From NCBI RefSeq assembly GCF_003417065.2, contig NZ_QVLT01000016.1, positions 41,150-105,149 on the forward strand: a stretch of 64,000 nucleotides of DNA, given 5' to 3'. The position numbers and the translations under genes are program-made. Below the pieces are notes generated by a model. The model was not told where the DNA came from, did no database searches, and worked only from the letters and a program-made list of their open reading frames with translations. The stretch comes from Hymenobacter lapidiphilus (GTDB taxonomy: Bacteria > Bacteroidota > Bacteroidia > Cytophagales > Hymenobacteraceae). Every line of letters begins with the position of its first letter. Position 1 is the first letter of the stretch. This document shows positions 8,947 to 18,506 of this stretch, piece after piece.

Positions 8947-9825
8947 GTGTCAACTCCAGCCCCTGCCAAGCCGCTTATCCTTATTTCCAACGACGACGGC
9001 ATTACGGCCCCCGGTATTGCCATGCTCGTGCGTGTGATGCGCCGGCTGGGCGAAGTGGTGGTGGTAGCGCCCAACTCGCCCCAGTCGGGCATGGGCCACG
9101 CTATTACTATCGGTAAGCCGTTGCGCCTCGACCCCAACCGCATTTTTGAGGGCATTGAGGCCTATGAGTGCAGCGGTACGCCCGCCGACTGCGTGAAGCT
9201 GGCCAAGCACCACGTGCTCAAGGACCGCCGCCCCGACCTGGTGGTGTCGGGCATCAACCACGGCTCCAACTCGGCCGTGAACGTGCTCTACTCGGGCACC
9301 ATGTCGGCAGCCATTGAGGCGGCTATTGAAGGGTTGCCGGCCATTGGCTTCTCGCTCTGCGACTATGGCCACGACGCCGACTTCTCGCACGCCGAGGAGT
9401 GGGTGGAGCGCCTGGCCCGGCAGGCCCTGGAGCACGGCATCCCGGCCGGCACGGCCCTGAACGTGAACATCCCCAAAAAGTCGGACCAGCCCATTGCCGG
9501 AGCACGGCTCTGCCGCCAGGCCAAGGCCAAGTGGCAGGAAGAGTTCGACCTGCGCTACGACCCTTACAAGCGGCCCTACTACTGGCTGATCGGCTCGTTC
9601 GTGAACGGGGACCCCGGCCAGGATACCGACGAATACGCACTGGCCAACAACTACATATCCATTGTGCCCTGCCAGTACGACCTGACCTCGCAGCCGGGTC
9701 TGCGGCAGATGAATGATACCTGGGACATGAGCCCCATGCCGGCTTCCTCGGGCCAGGCGCTGCCCGTAGCCGTCCCCGGCAGCGCCGCTCCTGCTCCCGG
9801 TGAGTCGGCATCTGGGCTGGGGTAG
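8947..9825 (+). CDS. surE: 5'/3'-nucleotidase SurE
   Basis: A cytoplasmic metal-dependent nucleoside 5'/3'-monophosphate phosphatase, known as a stationary-phase survival protein. The N-terminus LILISNDDGITAPG carries the metal-binding Asp pair, and SGINHGSN and YSGTMSAAIEAA supply the Asn and Ser motifs of the active site. The start is GTG at 8947; the preceding bases carry no better start. About 25 C-terminal residues rich in Pro and Ala extend beyond the usual fold. A hairpin at 9881-9924 follows. Confidence 0.94.
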   Translation: MSTPAPAKPLILISNDDGITAPGIAMLVRVMRRLGEVVVVAPNSPQSGMGHAITIGKPLRLDPNRIFEGIEAYECSGTPADCVKLAKHHVLKDRRPDLVVSGINHGSNSAVNVLYSGTMSAAIEAAIEGLPAIGFSLCDYGHDADFSHAEEWVERLARQALEHGIPAGTALNVNIPKKSDQPIAGARLCRQAKAKWQEEFDLRYDPYKRPYYWLIGSFVNGDPGQDTDEYALANNYISIVPCQYDLTSQPGLRQMNDTWDMSPMPASSGQALPVAVPGSAAPAPGESASGLG

Positions 9826-10238
9826 GAGTAACCGCCAAGGGTGGGTTGGCTCCCGGCCCTGACCCGCAAAATGGTTTGATAAACGCTGACAGTGCGAGAT
9901 TTGACCTCGCACTATCAGCCGTTTACTGTTGTAGGCATACTGCCCGTTGCGCTGCTGCCCCGCTTGGGGGAGGTGGCGCGACGGGCATTTCTGCGTTGCG
10001 CAAAGGACTTAAACGCTGGATGGCCGCTGACAAAAACTTTGTGGGCCGGGAGGCATCGGCTTCATACCCGCTTCATGAAGCGGGCGCTTGCTTTGTGCCC
10101 GAAGCCGGCTAGCAGCCGCCACTTCGCCTGGCTCGCGCCAGGTTTTAGGGGTAGCCGGTAGCCAGATGCTACGCCAGCACTTGTTGCAGCAGTTACGGCT
10201 GCTACCGGGCCTGATTCAGTTGGTTTACACGATTGTAA
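9826..10238. other. Gene-free gap of 413 bp rich in inverted repeats
   Basis: No credible gene. It holds a hairpin at 9881-9924 (AGTGCGAG/CTCGCACT, likely surE terminator), a second dyad around TGCCCG...CGGGCA at about 9950-9990, a perfect 18-bp palindrome at 10067-10084 (CCCGCTTCATGAAGCGGG), a short hairpin CCTGGCTCGCGCCAGG followed by T residues near 10130-10148, a CCGGTAGC...GCTACCGG dyad near 10156-10208, and TTTACACGATTGTAAA at 10224-10239. Confidence 0.6.
9881..9924 (+). terminator. Hairpin after surE
   Basis: Arms 9881-9898 and 9906-9924 pair over AAACG/CGTTT, CTGA/TCAG and AGTGCGAG/CTCGCACT with a 7-nt loop and one mismatch. It sits 55 nt after the surE stop. Confidence 0.5.
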
Positions 10239-10239
10239 A
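10224..10239. promoter_or_regulatory. Possible operator in front of the RND efflux operon
   Basis: TTTACACGATTGTAAA has perfect 6-bp arms (TTTACA/TGTAAA) around CGAT and abuts the first ATG of the adaptor gene. Position and dyad form suggest a regulator site, but no TetR or similar gene is adjacent. Confidence 0.3.
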
Positions 10240-11354
10240 TGAAGTACCCGTCGTTCCGCATGATAGCTCACAACACGAAGTCCCTTCTGCTGCTTGGCCT
10301 GAGTGCCCTATGCCTGGCTACCAGTTGCACCAAGCACGAAGAGGCAAAGGAAGAAGCCGTAAAATACCTGGTTACCAGCCCGCTGCTGCAGGATACGACC
10401 ATCACCAAGGAGTACGTGGCCCAGATTCATGCCATCCAGCACATCGAGCTGCGGGCGCTGGAGAAGGGCTACCTCGAAAAGATTTACGTGGACGAGGGCC
10501 AGGAGGTGCGCAAGGGCCAGCTGATGTTCCAGATTATGCCCCGCATGTACCAGGCCGAGCTGAAGAAGTCGGAGGCCGAGGCCAGCTACGTGGGCATCGA
10601 GTACCAGAACACCAAGCGCCTGGCCGACAACAACGTGGTGTCGAAAAGCGAGCTGGCCCTGGCTGCCGCCAAAGTGGGCAAGGCCCAGGCCGAAGTGTCG
10701 CTGGCCAAAACCCACCTGGCGTTTACCACCATCCGGGCGCCTTTCAACGGCATCATGGACCATTTCCAGGTGCGGTTGGGCAGCCTCGTGGATGAGGGCG
10801 ATTTGCTGACCACGCTTTCGGACAACAGCCAGATGTGGGTGTACTTCAACGTGCCCGAGGCCGAGTACCTGTCCTACAAGACCAACGCCAAGGCCGCCAA
10901 CCAGACCAACGTGAAGCTGCTGATGGCCAACAACGAGCAGTTCAAGCACCCCGGCGTGGTGCAGACGATTGAGGCCGACTTCAACAACGAAACCGGCAAC
11001 ATCGCCTTCCGGGCCACTTTCCCTAACCCCGACGGACTGTTGCGCAGCGGCGAAACGGGCAGCGTGCTGATGACGGTGCCGCTCAAAAAGGCCCTCATCA
11101 TCCCGCAGAAAGCTACCTACGAGGTGCTGGAGAAGAAGTACCTGTATGTGCTCGACGCCAAGGGCATCGTGCACCAGCGCGAAATTACCGTTGGGGCCGA
11201 AATGCCCGACCTCTACATCGTGCAGAGCGGCCTGAAGCCCGGCGAGAAGTTCCTGCTCGAAGGCATCCGCAAGGTGAAGGACGGCGACAAAATCGACTTC
11301 GAATACGAAGCGCCCAAGCAGGTGCTCGCGCATTTGGGTACCCATTCGGAATAG
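10239..11354 (+). CDS. RND efflux periplasmic adaptor (membrane fusion protein), lipoprotein
   Basis: Links the inner-membrane RND pump to the outer-membrane channel. The lipobox LATSC near residue 30 predicts lipid anchoring. It shows the barrel-sandwich and hairpin layout: LRALEKGYLEKIYVDEGQEV (first lipoyl half, around 65-85), a coiled-coil stretch AELKKSEAEASYVGIEYQNTK, and IRAPFNGIMDHFQVRLG (second lipoyl half, around 165-180). At 371 residues it has normal size. Two ATGs are possible (10239 and 10260); the later one also leaves a full signal peptide and would free the dyad at 10224 as an operator. First gene of adaptor-pump-channel, though a long palindrome separates it from the pump. 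Confidence 0.92.
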   Translation: MKYPSFRMIAHNTKSLLLLGLSALCLATSCTKHEEAKEEAVKYLVTSPLLQDTTITKEYVAQIHAIQHIELRALEKGYLEKIYVDEGQEVRKGQLMFQIMPRMYQAELKKSEAEASYVGIEYQNTKRLADNNVVSKSELALAAAKVGKAQAEVSLAKTHLAFTTIRAPFNGIMDHFQVRLGSLVDEGDLLTTLSDNSQMWVYFNVPEAEYLSYKTNAKAANQTNVKLLMANNEQFKHPGVVQTIEADFNNETGNIAFRATFPNPDGLLRSGETGSVLMTVPLKKALIIPQKATYEVLEKKYLYVLDAKGIVHQREITVGAEMPDLYIVQSGLKPGEKFLLEGIRKVKDGDKIDFEYEAPKQVLAHLGTHSE

Positions 11355-11380
11355 CTTGTTTGGGGTCGTCACAACGGTGT

Positions 11381-11493
11381 CATGCTGAGCGGAGGCGCAA
11401 GCCGAAGTCGAAGCATCTCTACCTCTGACTAATCAATACCATTGCAACGAAGCGGTAGAGATGCTTCAACTCCGCTCCGCTTCGCTCAGCATG
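11381..11493. repeat. Imperfect intergenic palindrome (repeat family with CATGCTGAGCG core)
   Basis: Left arm begins CATGCTGAGCGGAGG and includes GTCGAAGCATCTCTACC; the right arm GGTAGAGATGCTTCAAC ... CGCTCAGCATG mirrors it with mismatches. It lies between the adaptor and pump genes of one operon, so the transcript would carry a large hairpin here. Confidence 0.75.
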
Positions 11494-11528
11494 CCTCGGT
11501 TTTTTAGCCGCTAACAACTCAAAAACCT

Positions 11529-14500
11529 ATGTTCAGTAAATTCATTCGACGGCCGGTTTTTGCCGTCGTCATTTCCATTGTCATCATCTTTTTGGGGATG
11601 CTGGCCATGAATACGCTGCCGACTTCGCAGTTTCCGGAGATTTCGCCGCCCATGGTAATGGTGAGCGTGGCCTACCCGGGGGCCAGCGCCAAGGTGCTCA
11701 CCGAGTCGGTGCTGATTCCGCTGGAACAGGCCGTGAACGGCGTGCCGGGCATGAAGTACATGACCTCCGACGCGGTGAGTGCGGGCGAGGCCAACATTCA
11801 GATTGTGTTCAATCTGGGTACCGACCCCGAGCAGGCGGTAGTGAACGTGAACACGCGCATCGCGCAGGTTATCAACCGATTGCCTATTCTTGTGCAGCGC
11901 GAGGGCGTGATTGTGAACCGCGTGGTGCCCAACATGCTCATGTATGTGAACCTCTACAGCAAGGACAAGAACACGGACATGAAGTTCCTGTTCAACTACG
12001 CCGGGGTGAACATGATACCCGAAATCCAGCGCATCAACGGCATCGGGCGGGCTTCCATTCTGGGCAGCCGCCAGTACGCCATGCGCATCTGGCTCAAGCC
12101 CGACCGCATGCGGGCCTACAACATCTCGGCCGACGACGTGATGAAGGCCCTGGATGAGCAGAGCGTGATTGGCTCGCCCGGCCGCATTGGCCGCTCCGAC
12201 GGCGGCCAGTCGCAGGCGCTGGAGTACGTGCTGACGTATGAGGGCCGTTTCAGCGACGTGGAGCAGTACAAAAACGTGATTCTACGAGCCAACGCCGAGG
12301 GCGAAAGTCTGCACCTCAAAGATGTAGCCGATGTGGCTTTGGGCTCCGAATTCTACGACATCTACTCCAACCTCGACGGCTACCCTTCGGCGGCCATCGT
12401 GCTCAAGCAAACCTACGGCTCGAACGCCAAGGACGTAATTGCCGAGGTGAAGGCCAAGCTCGATGAGCTGAAGAAAACCATGCCGCCCGGCATGGACTAC
12501 AAAATCAGCTACGACGTGTCGAACTTCCTCGACGCCTCCATCGAAAACGTGGTGCACACCCTGCGCGACGCCTTTATTCTGGTGGCCCTGGTGGTGTTCC
12601 TGTTTTTGGGCGACTGGCGCTCGACGCTGATTCCGATTCTGGCCGTGCCCGTGTCGCTGATTGGGGCGTTTATGGCCATGCAGGCGTTCGGGCTCACCAT
12701 TAACATGATTACCCTGTTTGCGCTGGTGCTCGCCATCGGTATTGTGGTCGATGACGCCATTGTGGTGGTGGAAGCGGTGCATGCCAAGATGGAGGAGAAG
12801 CATTTGTCGCCCTACGGGGCCGTGCGCGAGGTGATTGGCGAAATCAGCGGGGCCATTATTGCCATTACCATCCTGATGACGGCCGTGTTCGTGCCGGTAG
12901 CCTTCATGAGCGGTCCGGTGGGCATTTTCTACCGGCAGTTCTCGATTACCATGGCCTCCGCCATTGTTATTTCGGGCATCGTGGCCCTCACGCTGACGCC
13001 GGTGCTGTGCGCCATGATTCTGAAGGACAACCACGGCAAGCCCCGCAGCAAGTCGCCCATCAACCGTTTCCTCGACTGGTTCAACCGGGGTTTTGAGAAG
13101 CTGACGGGCGTTTACGTGGGCTTTCTGGAGAAAGTGGTGGACCGCCGGGTGGTGACGTTCCTGGTGCTGGCCGCCTTTGGCTTCGGCATCTTCGGTATCT
13201 CGACCACCCTGCCTTCGGGCTTCATTCCGGCCGAAGACCAGGGCATGCTCTACGCCATTATCCAGACGCCGCCCGGCTCGACGCTGGAGCGCACCAACGC
13301 CATTTCGCAGGACTTGCAGCGGCTGGCCAAAGACGTGCCCGGCATTGCCAGCATCTCCACGCTGGCCGGCTATGAGGTGCTCACCGAGGGCCGCGGCTCC
13401 AACGCCGGCACCTGCCTGATTGACCTCAAGCCCTGGAGTGAGCGCAAGGAATCCATCCACGACATTGTGCTGGCGCTGGAAGAGAAGGCCAAGGAAATTC
13501 CGGGCGCGACCATCGAGTTCTTTGAGCCGCCGGCAGTGCCGGGCTACGGCGCGGCGGGCGGCTTCCAACTGCAGCTGCTCGACAAAACCAACACCGGCGA
13601 CTACAAGGCCCTGGAGCAGGTGAACGATGAGTTTATGGTCAACCTGCGCAAGCGCAAGGAGTTAGCCGGCTTGTTCACGTTCTACTCGGCCAACTACCCG
13701 CAGTACGAGCTGCAGATTGACAACCAGCTGGCCATGCAGAAGGGCGTGAGCATCGGCAACGCCATGAACACGCTCAGCATCATGATTGGCTCGACCTACG
13801 AGCTGGGCTTCATCAAGTACCAGCGCTTTTTCAAGGTGTACGTGCAGGCTTCGCCCGAGTACCGCCGCCTGCCCAAGGACATTCTGGACATGTGGGTGAA
13901 GAACGACAAGGGCGACATGGTGCCGTTTTCGGCCTTCATGAAGATTAAGAAGAGCCAGGGCGCCAACGAAATCAACCGCTACAACATGTACACCACGGCC
14001 TCGATTCGGGGCGACGCCGCCGCCGGCTTCAGCTCGGGCGAGGCCATTAAGGCGGTGCAGGAAGTGGCGGCCAAAACGCTGCCCCGCGGCTACGACATCG
14101 ACTGGGGCGGGCTGAGCAAGGACGAAGTGGGCCGCGGCAACGAGGCCGTCATCATCTTCATCACCGTGCTAGGCTTCGTGTACCTGGTGCTGGCCGCCCA
14201 GTACGAAAGCTTCCTGCTGCCGCTGGCGGTGGTGCTCAGCCTGCCGGCGGGCATCTTCGGGGCCTTTTTGCTGATTAAGGTCATGGGCCTGGCCAACAAC
14301 ATCTACGCCCAGGTGGGGCTGGTGATGCTGGTGGGCCTGCTGGGCAAGAACGCGGTACTGATTGTCGAGTTTGCGGTGCAGAAGCACGAGGAGGGCATGA
14401 CGGTTCGGGCGGCGGCCATTGAGGGCGCGAAAGTTCGTTTTCGCCCGATTCTGATGACTTCCTTCGCCTTCATTGCTGGCCTGATTCCGCTGGTGCTGGC

Positions 14501-14729
14501 CACCGGCGCGGGCGCCATCGGCAACCGCACCATCGGCACGGCGGCCCTGGGGGGCATGCTGTTCGGCACCGTATTCGGCGTGGTTATCGTGCCCGGGCTG
14601 TACTACATTTTCGGCACGATGGCCGCCGGCCGCAAGCTTATTCAGGATGAGAATGAGAATCCGCTGTCGGAATTCGAGCCCCACGTAATTGTAACCGAAG
14701 AAGACCAAGTTGCCCCCACTCATGCGTAA
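11529..14729 (+). CDS. RND efflux transporter (HAE1/AcrB-type inner-membrane pump)
   Basis: A 1066-residue proton-driven drug or lipid exporter of the inner membrane, typical in length. It starts MFSKFIRRPVFAVVIS, the classic TM1. TM4 carries the proton-relay acidic pair (GIVVDDAIVVVEAV, about residues 402-415) and TM10 the partner lysine (GLLGKNAVLIVEF, about 937-949). Two large periplasmic loops follow TM1 and TM7 as expected. It is in one operon with the adaptor upstream and the channel, whose start overlaps this stop by 8 nt. Substrates cannot be deduced. Confidence 0.96.
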   Translation: MFSKFIRRPVFAVVISIVIIFLGMLAMNTLPTSQFPEISPPMVMVSVAYPGASAKVLTESVLIPLEQAVNGVPGMKYMTSDAVSAGEANIQIVFNLGTDPEQAVVNVNTRIAQVINRLPILVQREGVIVNRVVPNMLMYVNLYSKDKNTDMKFLFNYAGVNMIPEIQRINGIGRASILGSRQYAMRIWLKPDRMRAYNISADDVMKALDEQSVIGSPGRIGRSDGGQSQALEYVLTYEGRFSDVEQYKNVILRANAEGESLHLKDVADVALGSEFYDIYSNLDGYPSAAIVLKQTYGSNAKDVIAEVKAKLDELKKTMPPGMDYKISYDVSNFLDASIENVVHTLRDAFILVALVVFLFLGDWRSTLIPILAVPVSLIGAFMAMQAFGLTINMITLFALVLAIGIVVDDAIVVVEAVHAKMEEKHLSPYGAVREVIGEISGAIIAITILMTAVFVPVAFMSGPVGIFYRQFSITMASAIVISGIVALTLTPVLCAMILKDNHGKPRSKSPINRFLDWFNRGFEKLTGVYVGFLEKVVDRRVVTFLVLAAFGFGIFGISTTLPSGFIPAEDQGMLYAIIQTPPGSTLERTNAISQDLQRLAKDVPGIASISTLAGYEVLTEGRGSNAGTCLIDLKPWSERKESIHDIVLALEEKAKEIPGATIEFFEPPAVPGYGAAGGFQLQLLDKTNTGDYKALEQVNDEFMVNLRKRKELAGLFTFYSANYPQYELQIDNQLAMQKGVSIGNAMNTLSIMIGSTYELGFIKYQRFFKVYVQASPEYRRLPKDILDMWVKNDKGDMVPFSAFMKIKKSQGANEINRYNMYTTASIRGDAAAGFSSGEAIKAVQEVAAKTLPRGYDIDWGGLSKDEVGRGNEAVIIFITVLGFVYLVLAAQYESFLLPLAVVLSLPAGIFGAFLLIKVMGLANNIYAQVGLVMLVGLLGKNAVLIVEFAVQKHEEGMTVRAAAIEGAKVRFRPILMTSFAFIAGLIPLVLATGAGAIGNRTIGTAALGGMLFGTVFGVVIVPGLYYIFGTMAAGRKLIQDENENPLSEFEPHVIVTEEDQVAPTHA

Positions 14730-16161
14730 GAAGAGCCTGTACAACTATTTAGGGGCCGCCGCCTTTGCGGTGGCTCTGGCGGGCTGCGTTACGCCGGGCA
14801 TTGTGCCCCGCACGGCCAGCCACACGGTGCCGGCCGCCTACGCGGGCAGCACCCCCTCCGACAGCACCAACCCCGCCCAGCTGCGCTGGAAGGAGTTTTT
14901 CACCGACCCCAACCTCACGGCCCTCATCGACACGGCCCTGCGCAACAGCCAGGAGCTTAACATCGCGCTGCAGGAAATCCAGATTTCGAAAAACGAAATC
15001 CAGATTCGGAAGGGCGAGTACCTGCCGTTTCTGGGCGTGGGCGTGCGCTCCGACGTGGGCCGGCCGGGCCGCTACACGCTGCGCGGCGCTACCGAGGAGC
15101 AGGTGAACATCCGGGAAGACCAGCGCAACCCCAACCCGCTGGCCAACCACCAAGTGGGCGCGTTTGCGAGCTGGGAGGTTGATATCTGGCACCGGCTGCG
15201 TAACGCCCGCAAGGCCGCCGCGTTGCGCTACCTGGCCAGCGTGGAAGGCCGGAACTTCACCGTCACCAACCTGATTGCCGAAGTCGCCACCTCGTACTAC
15301 GAGCTGCTGGCGCTGGATAACCAGCTGGCCATTACGCGCCAGAACATCGAGATTCAGCGCAACGCGGTGCAGCTGGTGAAGCTGCAGAAGGAGTCGGCCC
15401 GCACCACCGAGCTGGCCGTGCAACGCTTCGAGGCCCAGCTGCACAACACGCTTAGCAACCAGTTTACCATCCAGCAGCAAATCACGGAAACCGAGAACCG
15501 TATCAACTTCCTGGTCGGCCGCTACCCGCAGCCGGTCGTCCGCAACGACGCCTCGTTCAATGCCCTGGTGCCGCCGCTGGTGCGGGCCGGCGTACCGGCC
15601 CAGCTGCTGCAGAACCGCCCCGATATCCGCCAGGCCGAGCAGCGCCTGCTGGCTTCCAACCTCGATGTGCAGGTGGCCCGCGCCGCCTTCTACCCGGCGC
15701 TACGCATCACCGGCTCGGCCGGCTTCGAGGCCTTCAAGCCGGGCCTGATTTTCACCACGCCCCAGTCGCTGCTGTTCTCGGCGGCCGGCGACCTGATGGC
15801 CCCGCTCATCAACCGCAACGGCATCAAATCGGTGTACAGCAGCGCCAACGCGGCCCAGATTCAGACCGCCTACAACTACGAGCGCACGGTGCTGAATGCC
15901 TACGTGGAGGTAAGCAACCAGCTGGCCTGCCTGCGCAACCTGGGCCAGAGCTACGACGAAAAGGCCCGCGCCGTGGCCGCGCTCAACCAGTCGGTGGCCA
16001 TTTCCAACAGCCTGTTCCGCTCGGCCCGCGCCGACTACACCGAGGTGCTCTTCACCCAGCGCGACGCTCTGGAAGCCAAGTACGACCTCATCGAGCTGAA
16101 GATGAAGCAGCTCAATGCCCAGGTAAACGTGTACCGCGCGTTGGGCGGTGGCTGGAACTAG
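14722..16161 (+). CDS. RND efflux outer-membrane channel (TolC/NodT family lipoprotein)
   Basis: Outer-membrane factor completing the tripartite pump. Signal peptide with lipobox (VALAGC, residues 17-22), then two repeated helical-hairpin/strand halves of the OEP fold; AEVATSYYELLALDNQL and NRPDIRQAEQRLLASNLDV are the signature segments of the first and second halves. I place the start at the ATG 14722, which overlaps the pump stop; a TTG four codons upstream is less likely. 479 residues, normal for the family. Confidence 0.94.
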   Translation: MRKKSLYNYLGAAAFAVALAGCVTPGIVPRTASHTVPAAYAGSTPSDSTNPAQLRWKEFFTDPNLTALIDTALRNSQELNIALQEIQISKNEIQIRKGEYLPFLGVGVRSDVGRPGRYTLRGATEEQVNIREDQRNPNPLANHQVGAFASWEVDIWHRLRNARKAAALRYLASVEGRNFTVTNLIAEVATSYYELLALDNQLAITRQNIEIQRNAVQLVKLQKESARTTELAVQRFEAQLHNTLSNQFTIQQQITETENRINFLVGRYPQPVVRNDASFNALVPPLVRAGVPAQLLQNRPDIRQAEQRLLASNLDVQVARAAFYPALRITGSAGFEAFKPGLIFTTPQSLLFSAAGDLMAPLINRNGIKSVYSSANAAQIQTAYNYERTVLNAYVEVSNQLACLRNLGQSYDEKARAVAALNQSVAISNSLFRSARADYTEVLFTQRDALEAKYDLIELKMKQLNAQVNVYRALGGGWN

Positions 16162-16220
16162 GAGGACAGGTTGCAGGCACCCCAGGCGCCAATAAGGTGG
16201 AGTTCAGGAGGAATGTGGAA

Positions 16221-16258
16221 AGGTGCCCGGTGAGAATGAAGCTGATTACCGGGCACCG
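16221..16258 (+). terminator. Hairpin between efflux operon and histidine kinase
   Basis: GGTGCCCGGT and ACCGGGCACC pair perfectly around a loop of about 16 nt, in the gap between the converging channel and kinase genes. No U-run. End coordinates are approximate to one or two bases. Confidence 0.45.
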
Positions 16259-16325
16259 CGGCCGTTCAGGCAGCAGCGGCCGGTTAGCGGGCCCGGTACC
16301 CATCTGGCTAAGCGTTGCGGGGCAG

Positions 16326-17654
16326 TTAGCTGAAATGCAGAGTGAACGTGGTGCCCTGGCCCTCCGTCGATTCTACGGTCAGCCGGGCCTGATGGAACTC
16401 GGTAATGGTTTTGGCGATGGGCAGCCCCAACCCATAGCCCTCGGGAGCCGCCGCCCCGGCCTGAACCCGCCGGAACCGGTCGAACAGATAGGGCAGGTGG
16501 CGGGCCGCAATGCCCGGTCCGGTATCGGTAATGGCTAGTTGGTAGCCGCCCCCGGAAGCGGGGCGGCCCGTGATTAGTATGCGGCCACCCTCGCAGTTGT
16601 ACTTGATGGCGTTGCTGACGAGGTTGAAGATCAGCGTGAACAGAAGCGTTGGATTGGCCTGGGGCAGCACGTAGTCGGGCTGCAAATCCTGGCGCAATAC
16701 AATTTCGCGCTGGGTTAGTCGGTCCTCCAGTTCCTCGGCCACATCGGCCAGCACGGCCGCCACCGATACCGATTCGTCGCGTAGGTACTGCTCGTTTTCG
16801 ATGTTGGCAATGAGCAGCAGGGTTTTTACGGTATTCCGTAGCCGGTAAAGCGTCTTCTGCGAGTCCACTATTTTCAGCAGATGGGCCTCGTCCAGAGTAG
16901 GATCCTGGAGCATGTTCTCAAACCTCGTTTGCAGAATGCTGACCGGCGTAAGCAGCTCGTGCGACACGTTGCTCATAAACTCACGCTCCTTCTCGAAAGC
17001 CGACTGCACCAGCCGCATCATATCGGTGAGGCTGCTGTCGAGGCGCTGGAAATCGGCGGTGGTGGTAGCCAGCGGCTCGTAGGAGAAGGCCGACGGGTGG
17101 TGCACGCCTTCGAGCCGCCGCACAATAAGCTGGTGCAGCGGCCGCAGCAGATGGTGGGCAAAAGCCGCGTCCGACAAGACAGTAACAAAAGCCCCAATCA
17201 CGAGTACCCAGAGCGCCATTCGTCGTAGCGTAGCGGTCAGCAGCTCCACCGTCGCCAGCGACGAGCCGATTTCGAGGCGGTAGCGCCGGCCCGCAGAGAC
17301 GAATTGCCGGCTTATAATCCGGAAATCCTCCACCTTGCTATCAACCTGGCGGGGTTCGTCGAAAATGCGAAGGCGCGCCGGGAGGGCGCTACTCGCGGCC
17401 GCTGGCAACGGTGTGAGGGTGATGTATTCCTGCTTGAGGATATTGTAATCGGCATACTGCTCGCCCTGCACGAAGGTGGTAATACCATCGCGGCGGATAA
17501 GCGTCAGTACTTGCTCGCACTTCTCGCGCAGCTGCTCGTCGGTGTGGCTCACTGCCACCCGCTCCACGATGGGCGGAATCAGCAGGGCCCCCAGCAGTAC
17601 CAGCAGCAGCTTCGAGAGGGTATTGAACAGCGCCAGCTTGGCTTCAAGACGCAT
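16326..17654 (-). CDS. Two-component sensor histidine kinase
   Basis: A 442-residue inner-membrane sensor kinase. TM1 lies at residues 10-30, a periplasmic sensor of about 110 residues follows, and TM2 near 145-165 leads to a HAMP-like linker. The H-box is SHELLTPVS (phospho-acceptor His near residue 230), the N-box NLVSNAIKYN near 345, and DTGPGIAARHLPYLFDRF plus GYGLGLPIAK complete the ATPase. It follows the response regulator by only 9 nt on the same strand, so they form one operon. It converges on the efflux operon, whose regulation by this pair is possible but unproven. Confidence 0.94.
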   Translation of the reverse strand: MRLEAKLALFNTLSKLLLVLLGALLIPPIVERVAVSHTDEQLREKCEQVLTLIRRDGITTFVQGEQYADYNILKQEYITLTPLPAAASSALPARLRIFDEPRQVDSKVEDFRIISRQFVSAGRRYRLEIGSSLATVELLTATLRRMALWVLVIGAFVTVLSDAAFAHHLLRPLHQLIVRRLEGVHHPSAFSYEPLATTTADFQRLDSSLTDMMRLVQSAFEKEREFMSNVSHELLTPVSILQTRFENMLQDPTLDEAHLLKIVDSQKTLYRLRNTVKTLLLIANIENEQYLRDESVSVAAVLADVAEELEDRLTQREIVLRQDLQPDYVLPQANPTLLFTLIFNLVSNAIKYNCEGGRILITGRPASGGGYQLAITDTGPGIAARHLPYLFDRFRRVQAGAAAPEGYGLGLPIAKTITEFHQARLTVESTEGQGTTFTLHFS

Positions 17655-17663
17655 GGCAGACGG

Positions 17664-18344
17664 TCAGTTTTTAATCGAATACCCGATGCCGCGCACGGTT
17701 TCGATGAAATCGGCGGGGGCGAACTGGCTGAGTTTTTTACGCAGGTTTTTGATGTGCACGTCGATGTAGTTGGAGTCAGAATCGTCTTCGAGCACGTTGC
17801 CCCACAGGTGCTCGCCAAGCTGCAGGCGGGTGAGCACCCGGTTGCGGTGCAGCAGCAGGTAATGCAGCAGGTCGAATTCTTTTTTGGTCAGCGGCACATC
17901 CTGGCCCCCGTGGCGAATGGTGCGGCCGCTGACATCGAGCGAGAAACCGTCTCCAAAAGTGATTTCCTGGCGCTTGAGGCCAAATTTGCGACGCATAACG
18001 GCCTGCATCCGGCTCTGCAATTCCAACAGCGAAAAGGGCTTGGGCAGGTAGTCATCGGCCCCCAGGTCGAGGCCTTTCACTCGGTCGTCGATGCCTCCGC
18101 GCGCCGTCAGGATGATGAACGAGGCTTCTTGGCGTTCATTCTGGCGAGCCTCGCGCAGCAGGTCGAGGCCGTCGCCGCCGGGCAGGCCCAGGTCGAGCAG
18201 CACAAAATCGTAGCTGTTCGTAAATATCTTCTCCGAGGCTTCGGCGTAGGTAAAGGCTGAATCGACCAAGTATTGCGACCCGACCAGAAACTGCCGCACC
18301 TCGTGGTGCAGGCTTTTTTCGTCTTCAACCAGCAAAACGTGCAT
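17664..18344 (-). CDS. OmpR-family response regulator
   Basis: Partner of the adjacent kinase. The receiver domain (residues 1-115) has acidic residues in VLLVEDEKS, the phospho-acceptor Asp in VLLDLGLPGGDGL, Thr in IILTARGG and the Lys in LPKPF. The C-terminal winged helix (about 130-226) ends in VHIKNLRKKL, the DNA-recognition region. The ATG at 18344 starts exactly at the conserved MHVLLVEDE; the open frame upstream of it has no homology. A -7-like TAAGTTGG on the minus strand (18369-18376) lies just upstream. Confidence 0.95.
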   Translation of the reverse strand: MHVLLVEDEKSLHHEVRQFLVGSQYLVDSAFTYAEASEKIFTNSYDFVLLDLGLPGGDGLDLLREARQNERQEASFIILTARGGIDDRVKGLDLGADDYLPKPFSLLELQSRMQAVMRRKFGLKRQEITFGDGFSLDVSGRTIRHGGQDVPLTKKEFDLLHYLLLHRNRVLTRLQLGEHLWGNVLEDDSDSNYIDVHIKNLRKKLSQFAPADFIETVRGIGYSIKN

Positions 18345-18506
18345 AGAAAGCAGGGCGTAAATGAACCCCCAACTTACGCAGCTGGCCATGAAGAAGGGAT
18401 GAATACGGAACCGGCTTATCCGTGAGCTGCGCTGAATAGTAGCTGCCCGGGCGGCTGGTTTCGTAAGTTGGGGCTAGTATTGCCCGTCGCCCGCCTCTAC
18501 GTATCC

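Noticed and set aside
12282..13568. Long open frame antisense to the RND pump (428 codons)
   Set aside because: Composition is that of an antisense shadow (His, Gly, Gln rich), and the pump on the other strand is intact.
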